From: Burkholderiales bacterium
GTDB lineage: Bacteria; Pseudomonadota; Gammaproteobacteria; Burkholderiales; Burkholderiaceae_C
Length of the DNA stretch: 64,000 nt
NCBI GenBank assembly: GCA_003963005.1
Contig: RXJW01000024.1
Coordinates: forward strand, 1 to 64,000
Direction of reading: 5' to 3'
Of the stretch, positions 46,678-56,173 are shown one piece after another. The notes under the pieces were generated by a model. It was given only the letters and a program-made list of their open reading frames with translations. It was not told the DNA's origin and made no database searches. The first letter of the stretch is position 1. Every line of letters starts with the position of its first letter. The position numbers and the translations under genes were made by a program.

Positions 46678-47952
46678 TCATCGCAAGGGCTCCAGCGGGC
46701 GCCGCTCGGCTGCGGCCGCCAGCACGGTCGCCAGGCGGCGCGCGGTGGCGCCCCGGCTGTAACGCTCGATGCCTTGCGCCGGCGGCACCTGCAGGCCGCC
46801 CTGCAGCCAGGTCCGGAGTGCCTGGGCCAGTGCGGGCACATCACCCGGCTCGACACGCAGGCCACCGCCCACCTCGCGCAGCACCTGGTCGACCTCGCTG
46901 TCCTGCGGCACCGCCGCCAGGATCGGACGCGCACAGGCCAGGTATTCGAAGAGCTTGCCCGGCAGCGACGCCTTGGCGTAGTAGCCCAGCGGCACTGGCA
47001 AGAACAGCAGGTCCGACTGCTTCATGATCTCCACGGCGCGACCGTGCGGCACCGGCCCGAGCTCTTCCACCCAGCGGCCCACGCCCGCCTGCGCCGCCGC
47101 GCCGGGCTCGAATCCCGCGGCCACGACGCGAAGCCGTGACAGCTCGGGGCAGCTCTGCTCGTTCAGCAGCTGGATCGCGGCGTACAGATCGCCCAAGCCG
47201 TACCCGGGGCGCCACACACCCGTGTAGCTCAGGCGCAGCAGGCCATCGTCCAGGCGCGGCACGTCGGCGGCGAAGTCGGCCGGCTCGAAGCCATTCGTGA
47301 TGAGGTGGAGGTCGTCACGGCCGCAATCGCGCCCGATGCTCGACACCAGCGTGCGCGTGACCGTGATGATGGCAGCGGCATCGCGGGCCGCGGCGCGCTC
47401 GAGCGCCGGGTTCTCGCGCAGTTGCAGGGGCGAGGCATGCTCCCAGGCCATGTCCCCGCTGGGCGTCCACTGGTCGCGGTAGTCGATGACATAGGGCTTG
47501 CCGGTGCGGCGCGACACCTCGCGGGCGATGAGAAACGCCGTCCAGGGCCAGCCACTGGCGTAGATGACGTCGAAGCCCAGTTCCTCATGCAATCGCACCG
47601 CGCGCTCGACCGCCAGCGGCAGCCAGCCTGCGGCCAGGTCGGGCACGGTCGCGCGCTCACGCAGCCGCCAGGCCAGCGCATCGACCCCGCGCTGCCGCCA
47701 GCGGCGCGGCAGCCAGCCCAGCCAGCGCTCGGCGCGATGCCGGCTCTGCAGCGGCACGCGCTCCACCCGCGTGCCCTGGCGCACCTCGGCCAGCAGCTCG
47801 GGGTCCAGGCGCACATGCGGATCGGCGTCCCAGCTGAGCACGATCGGCTCCCAGCCGAGGTCGGGCAGCTGATTGGCGAACGCCAGGCTGCGCCGCGTGC
47901 CCGAGTTCGGAATCGGGGGGAAGAGGTAGGCGATGAAGAGGACGCGACGCAT
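46678..47952 (-). CDS. Family 4 glycosyltransferase
   Basis: GT-B-fold glycosyltransferase of 424 aa. It starts RVLFIAYLFPPIPNSGTRR, typical of this GT4 branch. It then has YVIDYRDQWTPSG, ITVTRTLVSSIG, LITNGFEPADF and a donor region SLPGKLFEYLACARPILA (E-x7-E-like). Its ATG shares one base with the deacetylase stop (TGATG), so the two are coupled. It probably adds a sugar to the repeat unit. Confidence 0.88.
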   Translation of the reverse strand: MRRVLFIAYLFPPIPNSGTRRSLAFANQLPDLGWEPIVLSWDADPHVRLDPELLAEVRQGTRVERVPLQSRHRAERWLGWLPRRWRQRGVDALAWRLRERATVPDLAAGWLPLAVERAVRLHEELGFDVIYASGWPWTAFLIAREVSRRTGKPYVIDYRDQWTPSGDMAWEHASPLQLRENPALERAAARDAAAIITVTRTLVSSIGRDCGRDDLHLITNGFEPADFAADVPRLDDGLLRLSYTGVWRPGYGLGDLYAAIQLLNEQSCPELSRLRVVAAGFEPGAAAQAGVGRWVEELGPVPHGRAVEIMKQSDLLFLPVPLGYYAKASLPGKLFEYLACARPILAAVPQDSEVDQVLREVGGGLRVEPGDVPALAQALRTWLQGGLQVPPAQGIERYSRGATARRLATVLAAAAERRPLEPLR

Positions 47953-48911
47953 CAGTGGGCGAAGTTACGCAGGAGCCGCAGGCCGAACTTCGACCGCTGG
48001 CGATCCCAGGGCGTGAAGCGCGGGATCTGGAAGACGTCCTCGCCGCGGCGCGCAGCGGCCCAGCGGGTGGACACGGCGGCGTCGAAGCCGAGCTCGCGGA
48101 CGATCCCCGGATGGACGTCGGGCAGGTAGTCGGTCCCGGGCTTGCCGTTCGGGTAGGCGAACAGGCCGACCTTCTCGCCCAGCAGCGCCTGCAGCGTGTC
48201 GCGGCTGCGCGCGATCTCGTCGGCCGCTGCGCGCGCCTGCAGCGTGGCAAGGATCGGGTGGTTGACGGTGTGCGCGCCGATCTGCATGCCGGCGCGGCGC
48301 AGCGCGCGCACCTGCTCGCTGCTCATCATGAGGTCGTCCGGCGGCACCACCTCGGCGCGCTCGGCCAGCGCATTCACGCAGGCCAGGCGCGGCTCGGGCG
48401 GCAGGTACTTGATGCGCTGGATGAGGCCGTGCAGCACGCCGCGCCGCTCGTCCATCGACCCCAGCGCGTGCTGCCCGAGGTCGGCACCGGTGGCGTCCTG
48501 GAGCCCCCGCAGGTCGAGGGACGACCGCGGGCTGCGCCGGATCGATTCGATCAGCGTGTCGTTCCACATGCGCCCGCCGTCCAGGAAGCCGGTCGCGACA
48601 AAGAAGCTGCACGGCAGGCCGTGCCGGCGCAGCAGCGGCAGCGCGACGTCGTGGTTGTCGGCATAGCCGTCGTCGAAGCTCAGCGCGGCCGCCCGTGCCG
48701 GCAGGCTGCCGTCGGCGAGGCGGGCGATCGCCTCATCCAGCGGCAGCACGTTGAACCAGGACTTCACCCAGCCGAGCATCGTGTCGAACGCGGCGGCGTC
48801 GACCTCGCCGGGGAAGAGCGGGTCGGGCTCGGGCAGCACGCGATGGAAGATCAGCGTGTTCAGGCGCGCACGCGGGCCGGGCGGAGACAGCAGGCTGAAC
48901 AGCGGTCTCAT
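47952..48911 (-). CDS. Polysaccharide deacetylase (NodB family)
   Basis: Carbohydrate esterase family 4 enzyme, 319 aa. It shows TLIFHRVL near the N-terminus, ALSFDDGYADNHD as motif 1 (catalytic Asp and metal-binding Asp), GAHTVNHPILATL as motif 2 (H-x3-H), and FAYPNGKPGTD as motif 3. It likely removes N-acetyl groups from glycan. The XrtA-type loci often carry such an enzyme. No signal peptide is visible, so it may act on lipid-linked intermediates. Confidence 0.9.
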   Translation of the reverse strand: MRPLFSLLSPPGPRARLNTLIFHRVLPEPDPLFPGEVDAAAFDTMLGWVKSWFNVLPLDEAIARLADGSLPARAAALSFDDGYADNHDVALPLLRRHGLPCSFFVATGFLDGGRMWNDTLIESIRRSPRSSLDLRGLQDATGADLGQHALGSMDERRGVLHGLIQRIKYLPPEPRLACVNALAERAEVVPPDDLMMSSEQVRALRRAGMQIGAHTVNHPILATLQARAAADEIARSRDTLQALLGEKVGLFAYPNGKPGTDYLPDVHPGIVRELGFDAAVSTRWAAARRGEDVFQIPRFTPWDRQRSKFGLRLLRNFAH

Positions 48912-50224
48912 GGCAGCGGCACGGCCTTCTTCTTCTTGACCCAGCCCTGCATGAACACCGGCAGCACCACCACCGGCTCCGGCTTCTCAGTGAGCCATTC
49001 CTTGCGCGCCAGCCAGCGTCGACCGACCACCGCCATGATCATCATGTTGTACGGCAGGTCCCAGTACGAGAGGCTGAGGAAGGCCCCACCCACCGCATAA
49101 CCAACGAACCCCACCTGCAGCATGCTGCCCAGGTCGGACAGCCACTGCGTTTGCGGCTGCTTGCGCCCCTGCACCCGCAGGTGGTTGGCCGAGCTGTAGG
49201 CGAACCAGAACAGCAGCAGGAACAGGAACAGACCGACGAAGCCCTGCTCGCCCAGCACCATGAAGTAGATGCTGTGCGCCGCATGCGCGTCCAGCGGGTC
49301 GGGCCCGTAGATGGCGAAGATGGAGCCCGTCCAGATGAAGAAGCCGCCGCCGAAGAAGTTGGCCTTGGCCAGGTTCCATGCCATGCCCCAGGCATTGATG
49401 CGGCCCAGGGCAGACTCGTCCTGCTGGTAGGTCTTGATGGTGTTCATGCGGTCCCACCATTCGGCCGGCATGATCGACAACAGCGCAGCCCCCACCACGA
49501 CGATGGCGATCGCGCCGACGAACTTGTTCTTGCCCCGCCACCACAGCACCAGGGCCATCGCGGCAATCGCCAGCAAGGCGCCACGGGAGTGGCTGCCCAG
49601 CGCCGCTGCCGCCATCATGATCATCGAGAAGCTCATCAGCCCCTTGGCCCATTTGGCCTGCATCTGCAACTGCAGGAAGCGCATCAGCGGCAGCACCATC
49701 ACGGCCGCCAGGGCGATCTCGTTGTTGCCCTCGATGTAGGTGTTCTCCGGTCCCCAGACCTTGTAGCTGCCGCCCGTGAGCACGGTGAACATGCCGCCCT
49801 TCACGCCGTAGAAGCCGATCGAGAACACGTTGACCCAGACGAACAGCATCAGGTGCCGCTTCGAATGCAGCAGCACCAGGCTGACGAGGATCATCAGGTC
49901 GATCTTCATGACCCGCTTGTAGAGCTCGAAGCTCTCGTCCCAGATCATCGAGAACGGCAGCGTGATGCTGAACCACACCATCAGCAGCATCAGGGTGATG
50001 TTCTCGCGGTTGAGCGAGTAGTCGCGCCGGTCGCTCGTGATGAACAGGCCGACGAGCGTGGCGCCGCCGATCAGCGCTGCGAAGGGCTGCCCGCGCAGCG
50101 ACCATGACAGCTGGTGCGGGTTCATGATGCTGATCCAGGTCCAGCACATGATGCCGATCCACGGACGGCGGAAGGTGTGCACGAAGCACCACCCGATGAC
50201 AACGAGCAGGATGAGGTCACGCAT
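48908..50224 (-). CDS. XrtA-associated O-glycosylation ligase / Wzy-like polymerase
   Basis: Integral membrane protein of 438 aa with about 12 helices. It starts RDLILLVVIGWCFVHTFRRPWIGIM and has a large periplasmic loop ending DPLDAHAAHSIYFMVLGEQGF, the conserved O-antigen ligase/polymerase region. It matches the putative O-glycosylation ligase of exosortase A loci (TIGR03097-like). It would polymerise repeat units or ligate glycan to exported PEP-CTERM proteins; both roles are proposals. ATG 50224 overlaps the preceding glycosyltransferase end by 8 bases, and its stop overlaps the deacetylase start. Confidence 0.88.
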   Translation of the reverse strand: MRDLILLVVIGWCFVHTFRRPWIGIMCWTWISIMNPHQLSWSLRGQPFAALIGGATLVGLFITSDRRDYSLNRENITLMLLMVWFSITLPFSMIWDESFELYKRVMKIDLMILVSLVLLHSKRHLMLFVWVNVFSIGFYGVKGGMFTVLTGGSYKVWGPENTYIEGNNEIALAAVMVLPLMRFLQLQMQAKWAKGLMSFSMIMMAAAALGSHSRGALLAIAAMALVLWWRGKNKFVGAIAIVVVGAALLSIMPAEWWDRMNTIKTYQQDESALGRINAWGMAWNLAKANFFGGGFFIWTGSIFAIYGPDPLDAHAAHSIYFMVLGEQGFVGLFLFLLLFWFAYSSANHLRVQGRKQPQTQWLSDLGSMLQVGFVGYAVGGAFLSLSYWDLPYNMMIMAVVGRRWLARKEWLTEKPEPVVVLPVFMQGWVKKKKAVPLP

Positions 50225-51425
50225 GGCTGCCGCCCTTGGCGAGGGTCTGGAACAGGTGGAGTTGGCCCTGGGTGGTCTCGTGCCAGCCGAACTGACGGGC
50301 GTGGCGGCACACCGCCTCGCGCGGCGGCAGGGCTCGCCACAGGTCGATGGCGGCCTCGGCCAGCGCCGGGGCCGAGCGCTGCGCCACGATGCGCCCGGTT
50401 GACGGCGGGTCGACGATCTCCGGAATGCCGCCCACCGCGGTCGCCACCACCGGCGTACCGCAGGCCATGCTCTCCAGCAGCACATTCGGCCAGCCCTCGC
50501 GCTCGGAGGCGAGCATCAGCATGTCGGCAGCGCCATACCAGGCGGCGAGCTGATCCTGGGGCAAGGCGCCCAGGAACCGGACGTCGCCGGCCAGGCCGCG
50601 CTGGCCGGCCAGCAACTGCAGGTCCCCCAGCAGCGGGCCGGCACCGATGATGCACAGCCGCGCATCCAGGCCCTGCCGGCGCATCAGGCCCAGGGCTTCG
50701 ATCGCCAGGTCATGCCCCTTCACCGGCAGCAGGTTGCCGACCGACACGATCAGCGGGCTTCCGGCCACGCCCAGCTGCGCGCGCAAGCCAGGCGCATCGG
50801 CAGGCGGCTGGAACCGCACCAGGTCGACGCCGTTGCGCAGCGTCACCTGGCGGTCACTGGCCAGGCCGAGCTCCCGCATGCGGTCCACCAGCGCCTGGCT
50901 GACGCCGATGGAGGCGCCGGCCACCTGCGAGGCCCACCGCATGAAGCGCCGCGGCAGCGCATGGCCGCCGATCAGATTGACGTCGCTGCCCCGCGCGGTG
51001 ATGGTCAGCGGCTTGCCGAACCAGCGGGCCAGCAAGGCCGCGGCGACGCCGTCGGGGTAGTAGTAGTGCGCGTCGATCACGTCGGGATCGAAGCCCTCGT
51101 CGATCAGGCGACGCACGGCAGCGCGCGCACCCAGGGCCAGCGCCAGCGGCGCCATCGTCATGCCCACCTTGGGCAGCAGCAGGTAGCGCGGGTGCAGCAC
51201 GTCCAGCCCGTTGCGCTGCTCGCGCGCTGACGTGGCGGCGAAGCGGGCGTAGTCACCCCAGCGCGGATCGCTCGACGGAAACCACGGCACCGGGGCCACC
51301 ACGCGCGACTCGACCTCGCCGCTCTTGAGCAGCTCCCGCAGGCGCGTCTCCACAAAGATGCCGTGACCGGGCCGCACGCTGCTCGGGAACAGCGTGGAGA
51401 AGGTCAGCACCTTGAGCCGGCTCAC
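50217..51425 (-). CDS. Family 4 glycosyltransferase
   Basis: GT-B glycosyltransferase of 402 aa. N-terminal features are VLTFSTLFPSSVRPGHGIFVETRL and VIDAHYYYPDGVAA. The donor half has SVGNLLPVKGHDLAIEAL, GALPQDQLAAWYGAADMLMLASEREGWPNVLLESMACGTPVVAT (E-x7-E motif). This belongs to a common exopolysaccharide GT4 type. The start is a GTG at 51425 overlapping the upstream glycosyltransferase stop (GTGA). Sugar and linkage unknown. Confidence 0.88.
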   Translation of the reverse strand: MSRLKVLTFSTLFPSSVRPGHGIFVETRLRELLKSGEVESRVVAPVPWFPSSDPRWGDYARFAATSAREQRNGLDVLHPRYLLLPKVGMTMAPLALALGARAAVRRLIDEGFDPDVIDAHYYYPDGVAAALLARWFGKPLTITARGSDVNLIGGHALPRRFMRWASQVAGASIGVSQALVDRMRELGLASDRQVTLRNGVDLVRFQPPADAPGLRAQLGVAGSPLIVSVGNLLPVKGHDLAIEALGLMRRQGLDARLCIIGAGPLLGDLQLLAGQRGLAGDVRFLGALPQDQLAAWYGAADMLMLASEREGWPNVLLESMACGTPVVATAVGGIPEIVDPPSTGRIVAQRSAPALAEAAIDLWRALPPREAVCRHARQFGWHETTQGQLHLFQTLAKGGSHA

Positions 51426-52666
51426 CGCCCTGCCCCGGCTGGTTCGATCGCTTCGACCGCCTCGACGAGGATGCGCCCGAACACCTCGGCCGCCACGCGG
51501 TGGCCGAAGCGATCCTCCACCAGCGACCGGGCCGCGCGCGACAGCTTCAGGCGCAGCGCCTCGTCGGCCAGCAGCTTCAGCGTCGCATCCGCCAGGGCCT
51601 CGGCGCCGTCGGCCCGCAGGAAATGCGTGCCGTGGTCGACGTCCAGGCCCTCGATGCCGATGCTGGTCGACACCACCGGCAAGCCCATAGCCATGGCCTC
51701 GAAGGCCTTGATGCGCGTGCCGCCGCCCACCCGCAGCGGGATCACGAAGGCCTGCGCATCGCGGGCGTGGTCCCGCACGTCGTCCACGAAGCCCGTGAAG
51801 CTCACGCCGGGCACGTTGCGCTGCACGAGGGCGGTCGGCGGGTTCTTGCCCACCACGCGCAGCTGGGCGTTGGGCACCTGGGCGCGCACGCGCGGCCACA
51901 CCTCCTCGATGTAGAAGCGGATGCCATCGACGTTGGCCTCCCAGTCCATCGAGCCGGTGAACACCACCACGGGCGTGCCGCCCGCGGGTGCCTGCCAGGC
52001 GAAGAAGTCCAGGTCGACGCCGGTCGGGATGGCCCGTGCCGTCTTGAGCCCGTCGTTCTTCTCGAACATCTTCGCGTCACGTGCCGACACCGTCACCACG
52101 CGCGTGAAGCCGGCCAGCACGTCGCGCTCGAAGCGGCGCATCTTGGCCGCCTGCGAGCGCCAGAGCCAGCGCAGCGCGGCGCTCGACGCGGTCTTGGCGT
52201 GCCGCTCGAAGATCTCGGCCTCGACGTTGTGCGTGAAGCAGACCGTGGCGGCACGCACCTCGCGCGGGCGCAGCACGGCGGCATGGACGAAGTCGAACAC
52301 GACGACGTCGAAGTCCTGTTCGGCCAGCACGCGCTCGACCGCGGCCATGGCGGCCGGCGTGCGGTCGTTGGCCACGTTGATGGGCAGCGACGACAGCAGG
52401 TCCGGCGCCCGCTGCCAGCGAGGGCGCGGTGCCGCCGGGGTCCAGCCGACGAAGCGGTGGCACAGCCGGTCGAGCTCGGCCTGCCACTCGGCCTGCTGGC
52501 CGGGCGTGGCCGGCGACAGCAGCGTGATGTCGAACTGCCCGCCCTCCTTCAGGCCGCGCAGGATGTTGCCGGTGCGGATCTTGCCGCCGGCATCCGCCGG
52601 AAACAGGAAGACCGGCGAGATGAAGGCGAGGCGGAGCCGCTGGGCGGGGGCCGCAGGCAGGCTCAC
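51422..52666 (-). CDS. Family 4 glycosyltransferase
   Basis: GT-B glycosyltransferase of 414 aa. It starts RLRLAFISPVFLFPADAGGKIRTGNILRGL and has CFTHNVEAEIFERHAKT, FTGSMDWEANVDGIRFYIEEVWP and IPLRVGGGTRIKAFEAMAMGLPVVSTSIGIEGL, the R-x-G-G-G-T-R-x-K donor-binding motif. This is the sugar-transferase subgroup related to the XrtA-type enzyme at the right edge of the window. GTG start at 52666 in a GTGA overlap with the AlgD-like gene stop. Confidence 0.88.
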   Translation of the reverse strand: MSLPAAPAQRLRLAFISPVFLFPADAGGKIRTGNILRGLKEGGQFDITLLSPATPGQQAEWQAELDRLCHRFVGWTPAAPRPRWQRAPDLLSSLPINVANDRTPAAMAAVERVLAEQDFDVVVFDFVHAAVLRPREVRAATVCFTHNVEAEIFERHAKTASSAALRWLWRSQAAKMRRFERDVLAGFTRVVTVSARDAKMFEKNDGLKTARAIPTGVDLDFFAWQAPAGGTPVVVFTGSMDWEANVDGIRFYIEEVWPRVRAQVPNAQLRVVGKNPPTALVQRNVPGVSFTGFVDDVRDHARDAQAFVIPLRVGGGTRIKAFEAMAMGLPVVSTSIGIEGLDVDHGTHFLRADGAEALADATLKLLADEALRLKLSRAARSLVEDRFGHRVAAEVFGRILVEAVEAIEPAGAGR

Positions 52667-53979
52667 CAGCAGATGCCCTCGTACTGCGCGAAGCCGGCCG
52701 CGCGCAGATCGGCATAACCGTTCAGGTCCACGACACGCGCGCCCTTGCCCAGCGCGATGATGCGCTGGCGGGTTTCGGCGTCGGCATGGCCCACGACGAC
52801 GATCTCGGCACGGGCGAGCGCCGCATCGGGCGTCTCCTGGAGCAGCTTGTCCAGGTGCGGGATCTCGCGGTCGATGTATTCCTTGTTCTTGCCCAGCAGC
52901 CGCGCGATCTTGACGAACTTGTCGTAGATAGCGAGGTCGAAGCCCTTGCCCAGCAGCCGTTCGGCCAGCACCACGAGCGGCGAGTCGCGCAGGTCGTCGG
53001 TGCCGGGCTTGAAGGCCAGGCCGAACAGCGCCACCGGCTTGCGGCCGGCCGAGGCGATGAGGTCATACGCGCGGCCGATGTGCGCGTCGTTGCTGTTCAG
53101 CAGCGAACCCAGCACCGGGATGTCGACTCCCCGCTCGCGGGCGATGGTCAGGAAGCCCTTGACCTCCTTGGGCAGGCAGGAGCCGCCGAACGCGAAACCC
53201 GGCCGCAGGTAGGCCTTGGAAATATTGAGCTGCTTGTCCTCGCAGAACAGGGCCAGCACGTCGCGCGAGTCCAGGCCCGCTTCCTTCAGCACCGCGCCGG
53301 CTTCGTTGGCGAACACGATCTTCAGCGCATGGAAGACGTTGCACAGGTACTTGACGGACTCCGCCACGCCGACATCGGCCGCGACGAAGCTGCCCGGCAC
53401 GCCGGTGTAGAGCTGCCGCATGACCTCGACACCCGCCTCGTCCAGGCTGCCGACGATGGTCTGCGGCGGGTTGTGGAAGTCCGACACCGACGAGCCCTCG
53501 CGCAGGAACTCCGGGTTGAAGACGAGTGAGAGCCGGTCACCGATCTTGCGGCCCGCGGCCTGCTCCAGCAGCGGCGCGATGCGTGCCCGCGTCGTGCCCG
53601 GCGCGACGGTGCTGCGGATGACCAGCGTGTGCTGGCTGTCCTTCTTGGCGATCTCGGCGCCGATCTGGCCGACGACGGCGTCCAGCGCGGTCAGGTCGGG
53701 CATGAAGTTGGGCAGCGCGGGCGTGGCGACCGAGATCAGCGAGATCTCGGTGTCGCGCACCGCGGCGGCCACGTCGTGCGTGGCGGTGAGCTTGCCGCCC
53801 TTCACGGCCGCGGCGATCAGCTCCTCGATGCCCTCTTCCACCACCGGCGACTGGCCCGAGCCGATCAGTTCGACCTTGAGCGGGTTGATGTCCACACCCA
53901 CCACGTCGTGGCCGAGTTCGGGCAGGCAGGCGCAAGACACCGCGCCCACGTATCCGAGACCGAAAACCGAAACCTTCAT
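52663..53979 (-). CDS. AlgD-type GDP-mannose 6-dehydrogenase
   Basis: Cytoplasmic NAD-dependent sugar-nucleotide dehydrogenase, 438 aa. It begins KVSVFGLGYVGAVSCACLPELGHDVVGVD and carries NPEFLREGSSV, KYLCNVFHALKIVFANEAG, GFAFGGSCLPKEV with the catalytic Cys, and a C-terminal YEGICW. This C-terminus and the central blocks match AlgD better than UDP-glucose dehydrogenase. The product would be GDP-mannuronate. No GDP-mannose synthesis gene is in the window. AAGGA lies nine bases before the ATG at 53979. Confidence 0.9.
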   Translation of the reverse strand: MKVSVFGLGYVGAVSCACLPELGHDVVGVDINPLKVELIGSGQSPVVEEGIEELIAAAVKGGKLTATHDVAAAVRDTEISLISVATPALPNFMPDLTALDAVVGQIGAEIAKKDSQHTLVIRSTVAPGTTRARIAPLLEQAAGRKIGDRLSLVFNPEFLREGSSVSDFHNPPQTIVGSLDEAGVEVMRQLYTGVPGSFVAADVGVAESVKYLCNVFHALKIVFANEAGAVLKEAGLDSRDVLALFCEDKQLNISKAYLRPGFAFGGSCLPKEVKGFLTIARERGVDIPVLGSLLNSNDAHIGRAYDLIASAGRKPVALFGLAFKPGTDDLRDSPLVVLAERLLGKGFDLAIYDKFVKIARLLGKNKEYIDREIPHLDKLLQETPDAALARAEIVVVGHADAETRQRIIALGKGARVVDLNGYADLRAAGFAQYEGICW

Positions 53980-53999
53980 CGTCGTTGTCCTTGTCGAAA

Positions 54000-55919
54000 T
54001 CAGGCCGCGGCGCGTGCCGTGGCGGTGCCCAGGCCTGCGTTGCGCAGGAAGGCGTCGAACATCAGCAGCGCCCACAGCGGCTGGGCATGGTCCAGCGCGC
54101 CGCGCTCATGCTGGTCGAGCAGGCGGGCAATGGTGGCGGGGTTGAACCAGCCGCTCTGGGCCAGCGCGCCGTGCTGCAGCGCGTGGCGCGTCTGTTCGCG
54201 CAGCGGGCCGCGCAGCCAGCGGGCCAGCGGCACGGCAAAGCCCATCTTGGGCCGGTAGAGCACGTCGTGCGGCAGCATGGGCTCCAGCGCCTTCTTGAAG
54301 ATGTACTTGCCTTCCTGGCCGCGCAGCTTGAGCGCGGAGGGCAGCGAGGCGATCCACTCCACGAGCGGATGGTCCATCAGCGGTTCGCGCACCTCCAGGC
54401 TGTGGGCCATGCTGGCGCGGTCGACCTTGGTGTTGATGTCGCCCGGCAGGTAGGTGTGGATGTCCAGGTACTGCACCAGCGCGAGCGGGTCGTCGGTGTT
54501 GGCGCGCCGGGCATGGTCGTGGAAGACCTCGCTGGCATGCCAGCCCTGCAGCTCGCGCTTGAACCCGTCGCTGAAGAGCTGCTGGCGCAAGGGGTCGCGC
54601 ACCAGGCCCATCGTGTTGAAGTAGGCATCGACCGAGGTGCGGGCGATGGCCTGGAAGGTCGTCTTGGCGCGGAACACACGCGGCGCCCAGTCGGCCTTCG
54701 GGTAGAGCCTGGCCAGCGGGCCGAACACACCGCGGCGCAGGGCCAGCGGGAAGGCGCTGCGCATGCGCTCTTCCATCATGTGCATCTTGTAGCGGCGGTA
54801 GCCTCCCAGGCTCTCGTCACCGCCGTCACCCGACAGCGCGACCGTCACGTGTTTGCGGGCCAGCTCGCAGACGCGGTAGGTCGGGATGGCGGACGAGTCG
54901 GCGTAGGGCTCGTCGTACAGGTGGGCGAGGAGGTCCACCAGACCGAAGTCGTCGCTGTTGACGGTCTCGACGCGATGGTTGGTGCGGTAGCGGTCCGCCA
55001 CCATCTGCGCGAACTCGGTCTCGTTGAACTTCGGGTCGTCGAAGCCGATGGAGCAGGTGTTGACGGGCTGGTCATCGAGCTGCGCCATCGCGGCGACGAC
55101 GGCGCTGGAGTCCACGCCGCCCGACAGGAAGGCGCCCAGCGGCACCTCGGCCTTCAGGCGCAGCTTGACGGATTCGGTCAGGCGCCGGCGCAGCTCCTCT
55201 GCCGCCTCTTCCTCGCCGATCTTGGCGTCCAGCGTGAAGTTGACGTCCCAGTAGCGCTGCGGCGTGCCCAGCGGCTGACCCCGCTTGACGAGCAGGCGGT
55301 GGCCCGGTGCGAGCTTCTTGGCGTGCTTGTAGATCGTGCCGGGGTCGGGCACGTAGCCCAACGCGAAATAAGCCTCGACGGCGCGCGGGTCGATCTCCTG
55401 GCGCAAGCCCCCGTGGGCCATCAGGCTCTTGAGCTCGGAGCCGAACAGCAGCCAGCCGTCTTCCGTGACGGCGTAGTGCAGCGGCTTCACGCCGAGTCGG
55501 TCGCGCGCCATGAACAGGCAGTCGCGCCGGCGGTCGTGCACCATGAAGGCGAACATGCCGCGCAGGTGATGCACACAGTCCTCGCCCCAATGCTCCCAGG
55601 CGCGCACGATGGCTTCGGAGTCGCTCTTGGTGCGGAACACGTAGCCGTGGCCGCGCAGCTCGTCCATCAGCTCCAGGTAGTTGTAGACCTCACCGTTGAA
55701 GACGAGCGCGACCGACTTGTCGTCATTGAAGATGGGCTGCTGGCCGGTCGCGATGTCGATGACCGAGAGGCGCCGGTGGCCGAAGCCCACGCCGGGCTCG
55801 ATGTGCAGGTCCCCTTCGTCCGGGCCGCGGTGGTGCTGGGACTCGTTCATCCGATGCAGCCGATCGCGCTCGGGCAGGCGCTGGCCGCGGGTGTCGAAGA
55901 GACCGGTGATGCCGCACAT
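54000..55919 (-). CDS. XrtA/PEP-CTERM system amidotransferase
   Basis: Class II glutamine amidotransferase, 639 aa. It starts MCGITGLFD with catalytic Cys2 intact, then HRGPDEGD, GFGHRRLSVID and VFNGEVYNYLEL in the glutaminase half. The synthetase half has PP-loop FLSGGVDSSAVV, LSGDGGDESLGGYRRYK and a VREPLMDHPLVEW block. Length and order match the amidotransferase family restricted to exosortase A loci (TIGR03108-like). It is the first gene of a 12-gene minus-strand operon reaching to 41186. A 17-bp palindrome lies just upstream. Confidence 0.92.
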   Translation of the reverse strand: MCGITGLFDTRGQRLPERDRLHRMNESQHHRGPDEGDLHIEPGVGFGHRRLSVIDIATGQQPIFNDDKSVALVFNGEVYNYLELMDELRGHGYVFRTKSDSEAIVRAWEHWGEDCVHHLRGMFAFMVHDRRRDCLFMARDRLGVKPLHYAVTEDGWLLFGSELKSLMAHGGLRQEIDPRAVEAYFALGYVPDPGTIYKHAKKLAPGHRLLVKRGQPLGTPQRYWDVNFTLDAKIGEEEAAEELRRRLTESVKLRLKAEVPLGAFLSGGVDSSAVVAAMAQLDDQPVNTCSIGFDDPKFNETEFAQMVADRYRTNHRVETVNSDDFGLVDLLAHLYDEPYADSSAIPTYRVCELARKHVTVALSGDGGDESLGGYRRYKMHMMEERMRSAFPLALRRGVFGPLARLYPKADWAPRVFRAKTTFQAIARTSVDAYFNTMGLVRDPLRQQLFSDGFKRELQGWHASEVFHDHARRANTDDPLALVQYLDIHTYLPGDINTKVDRASMAHSLEVREPLMDHPLVEWIASLPSALKLRGQEGKYIFKKALEPMLPHDVLYRPKMGFAVPLARWLRGPLREQTRHALQHGALAQSGWFNPATIARLLDQHERGALDHAQPLWALLMFDAFLRNAGLGTATARAAA

Positions 55920-55952
55920 GGGTTGGGCCTGGAAAGCGGAGTGAGGACACGA

Positions 55953-55969
55953 TGCGCCTGACAGGCGCA
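55953..55969. promoter_or_regulatory. 17-bp palindrome before the large polysaccharide operon
   Basis: TGCGCCTG (55953-55960), one central base, then CAGGCGCA (55962-55969). It lies 34-50 bases before the amidotransferase ATG, in the gap shared with the divergent GT-C gene. It could be an operator or a hairpin in the leader. Confidence 0.4.
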
Positions 55970-56173
55970 CAGAAAGGCGGATTCTTACCGAGGCACACCC
56001 CCCCTCCCCGGGACCTGCCCCCCGTTTGTGATTTCGCACACGCTTTCCACCCTCGAACGAGGGGGCCCGCGGAGGGGTTCCGAAAGCCGCTTCCGCGATG
56101 ATCCGCGACGCACAAAAAGACAGCCGCGCCCAGGCTGCGGGTACGTTCCTGCCTCTCGTCAACCGACTCTGTC

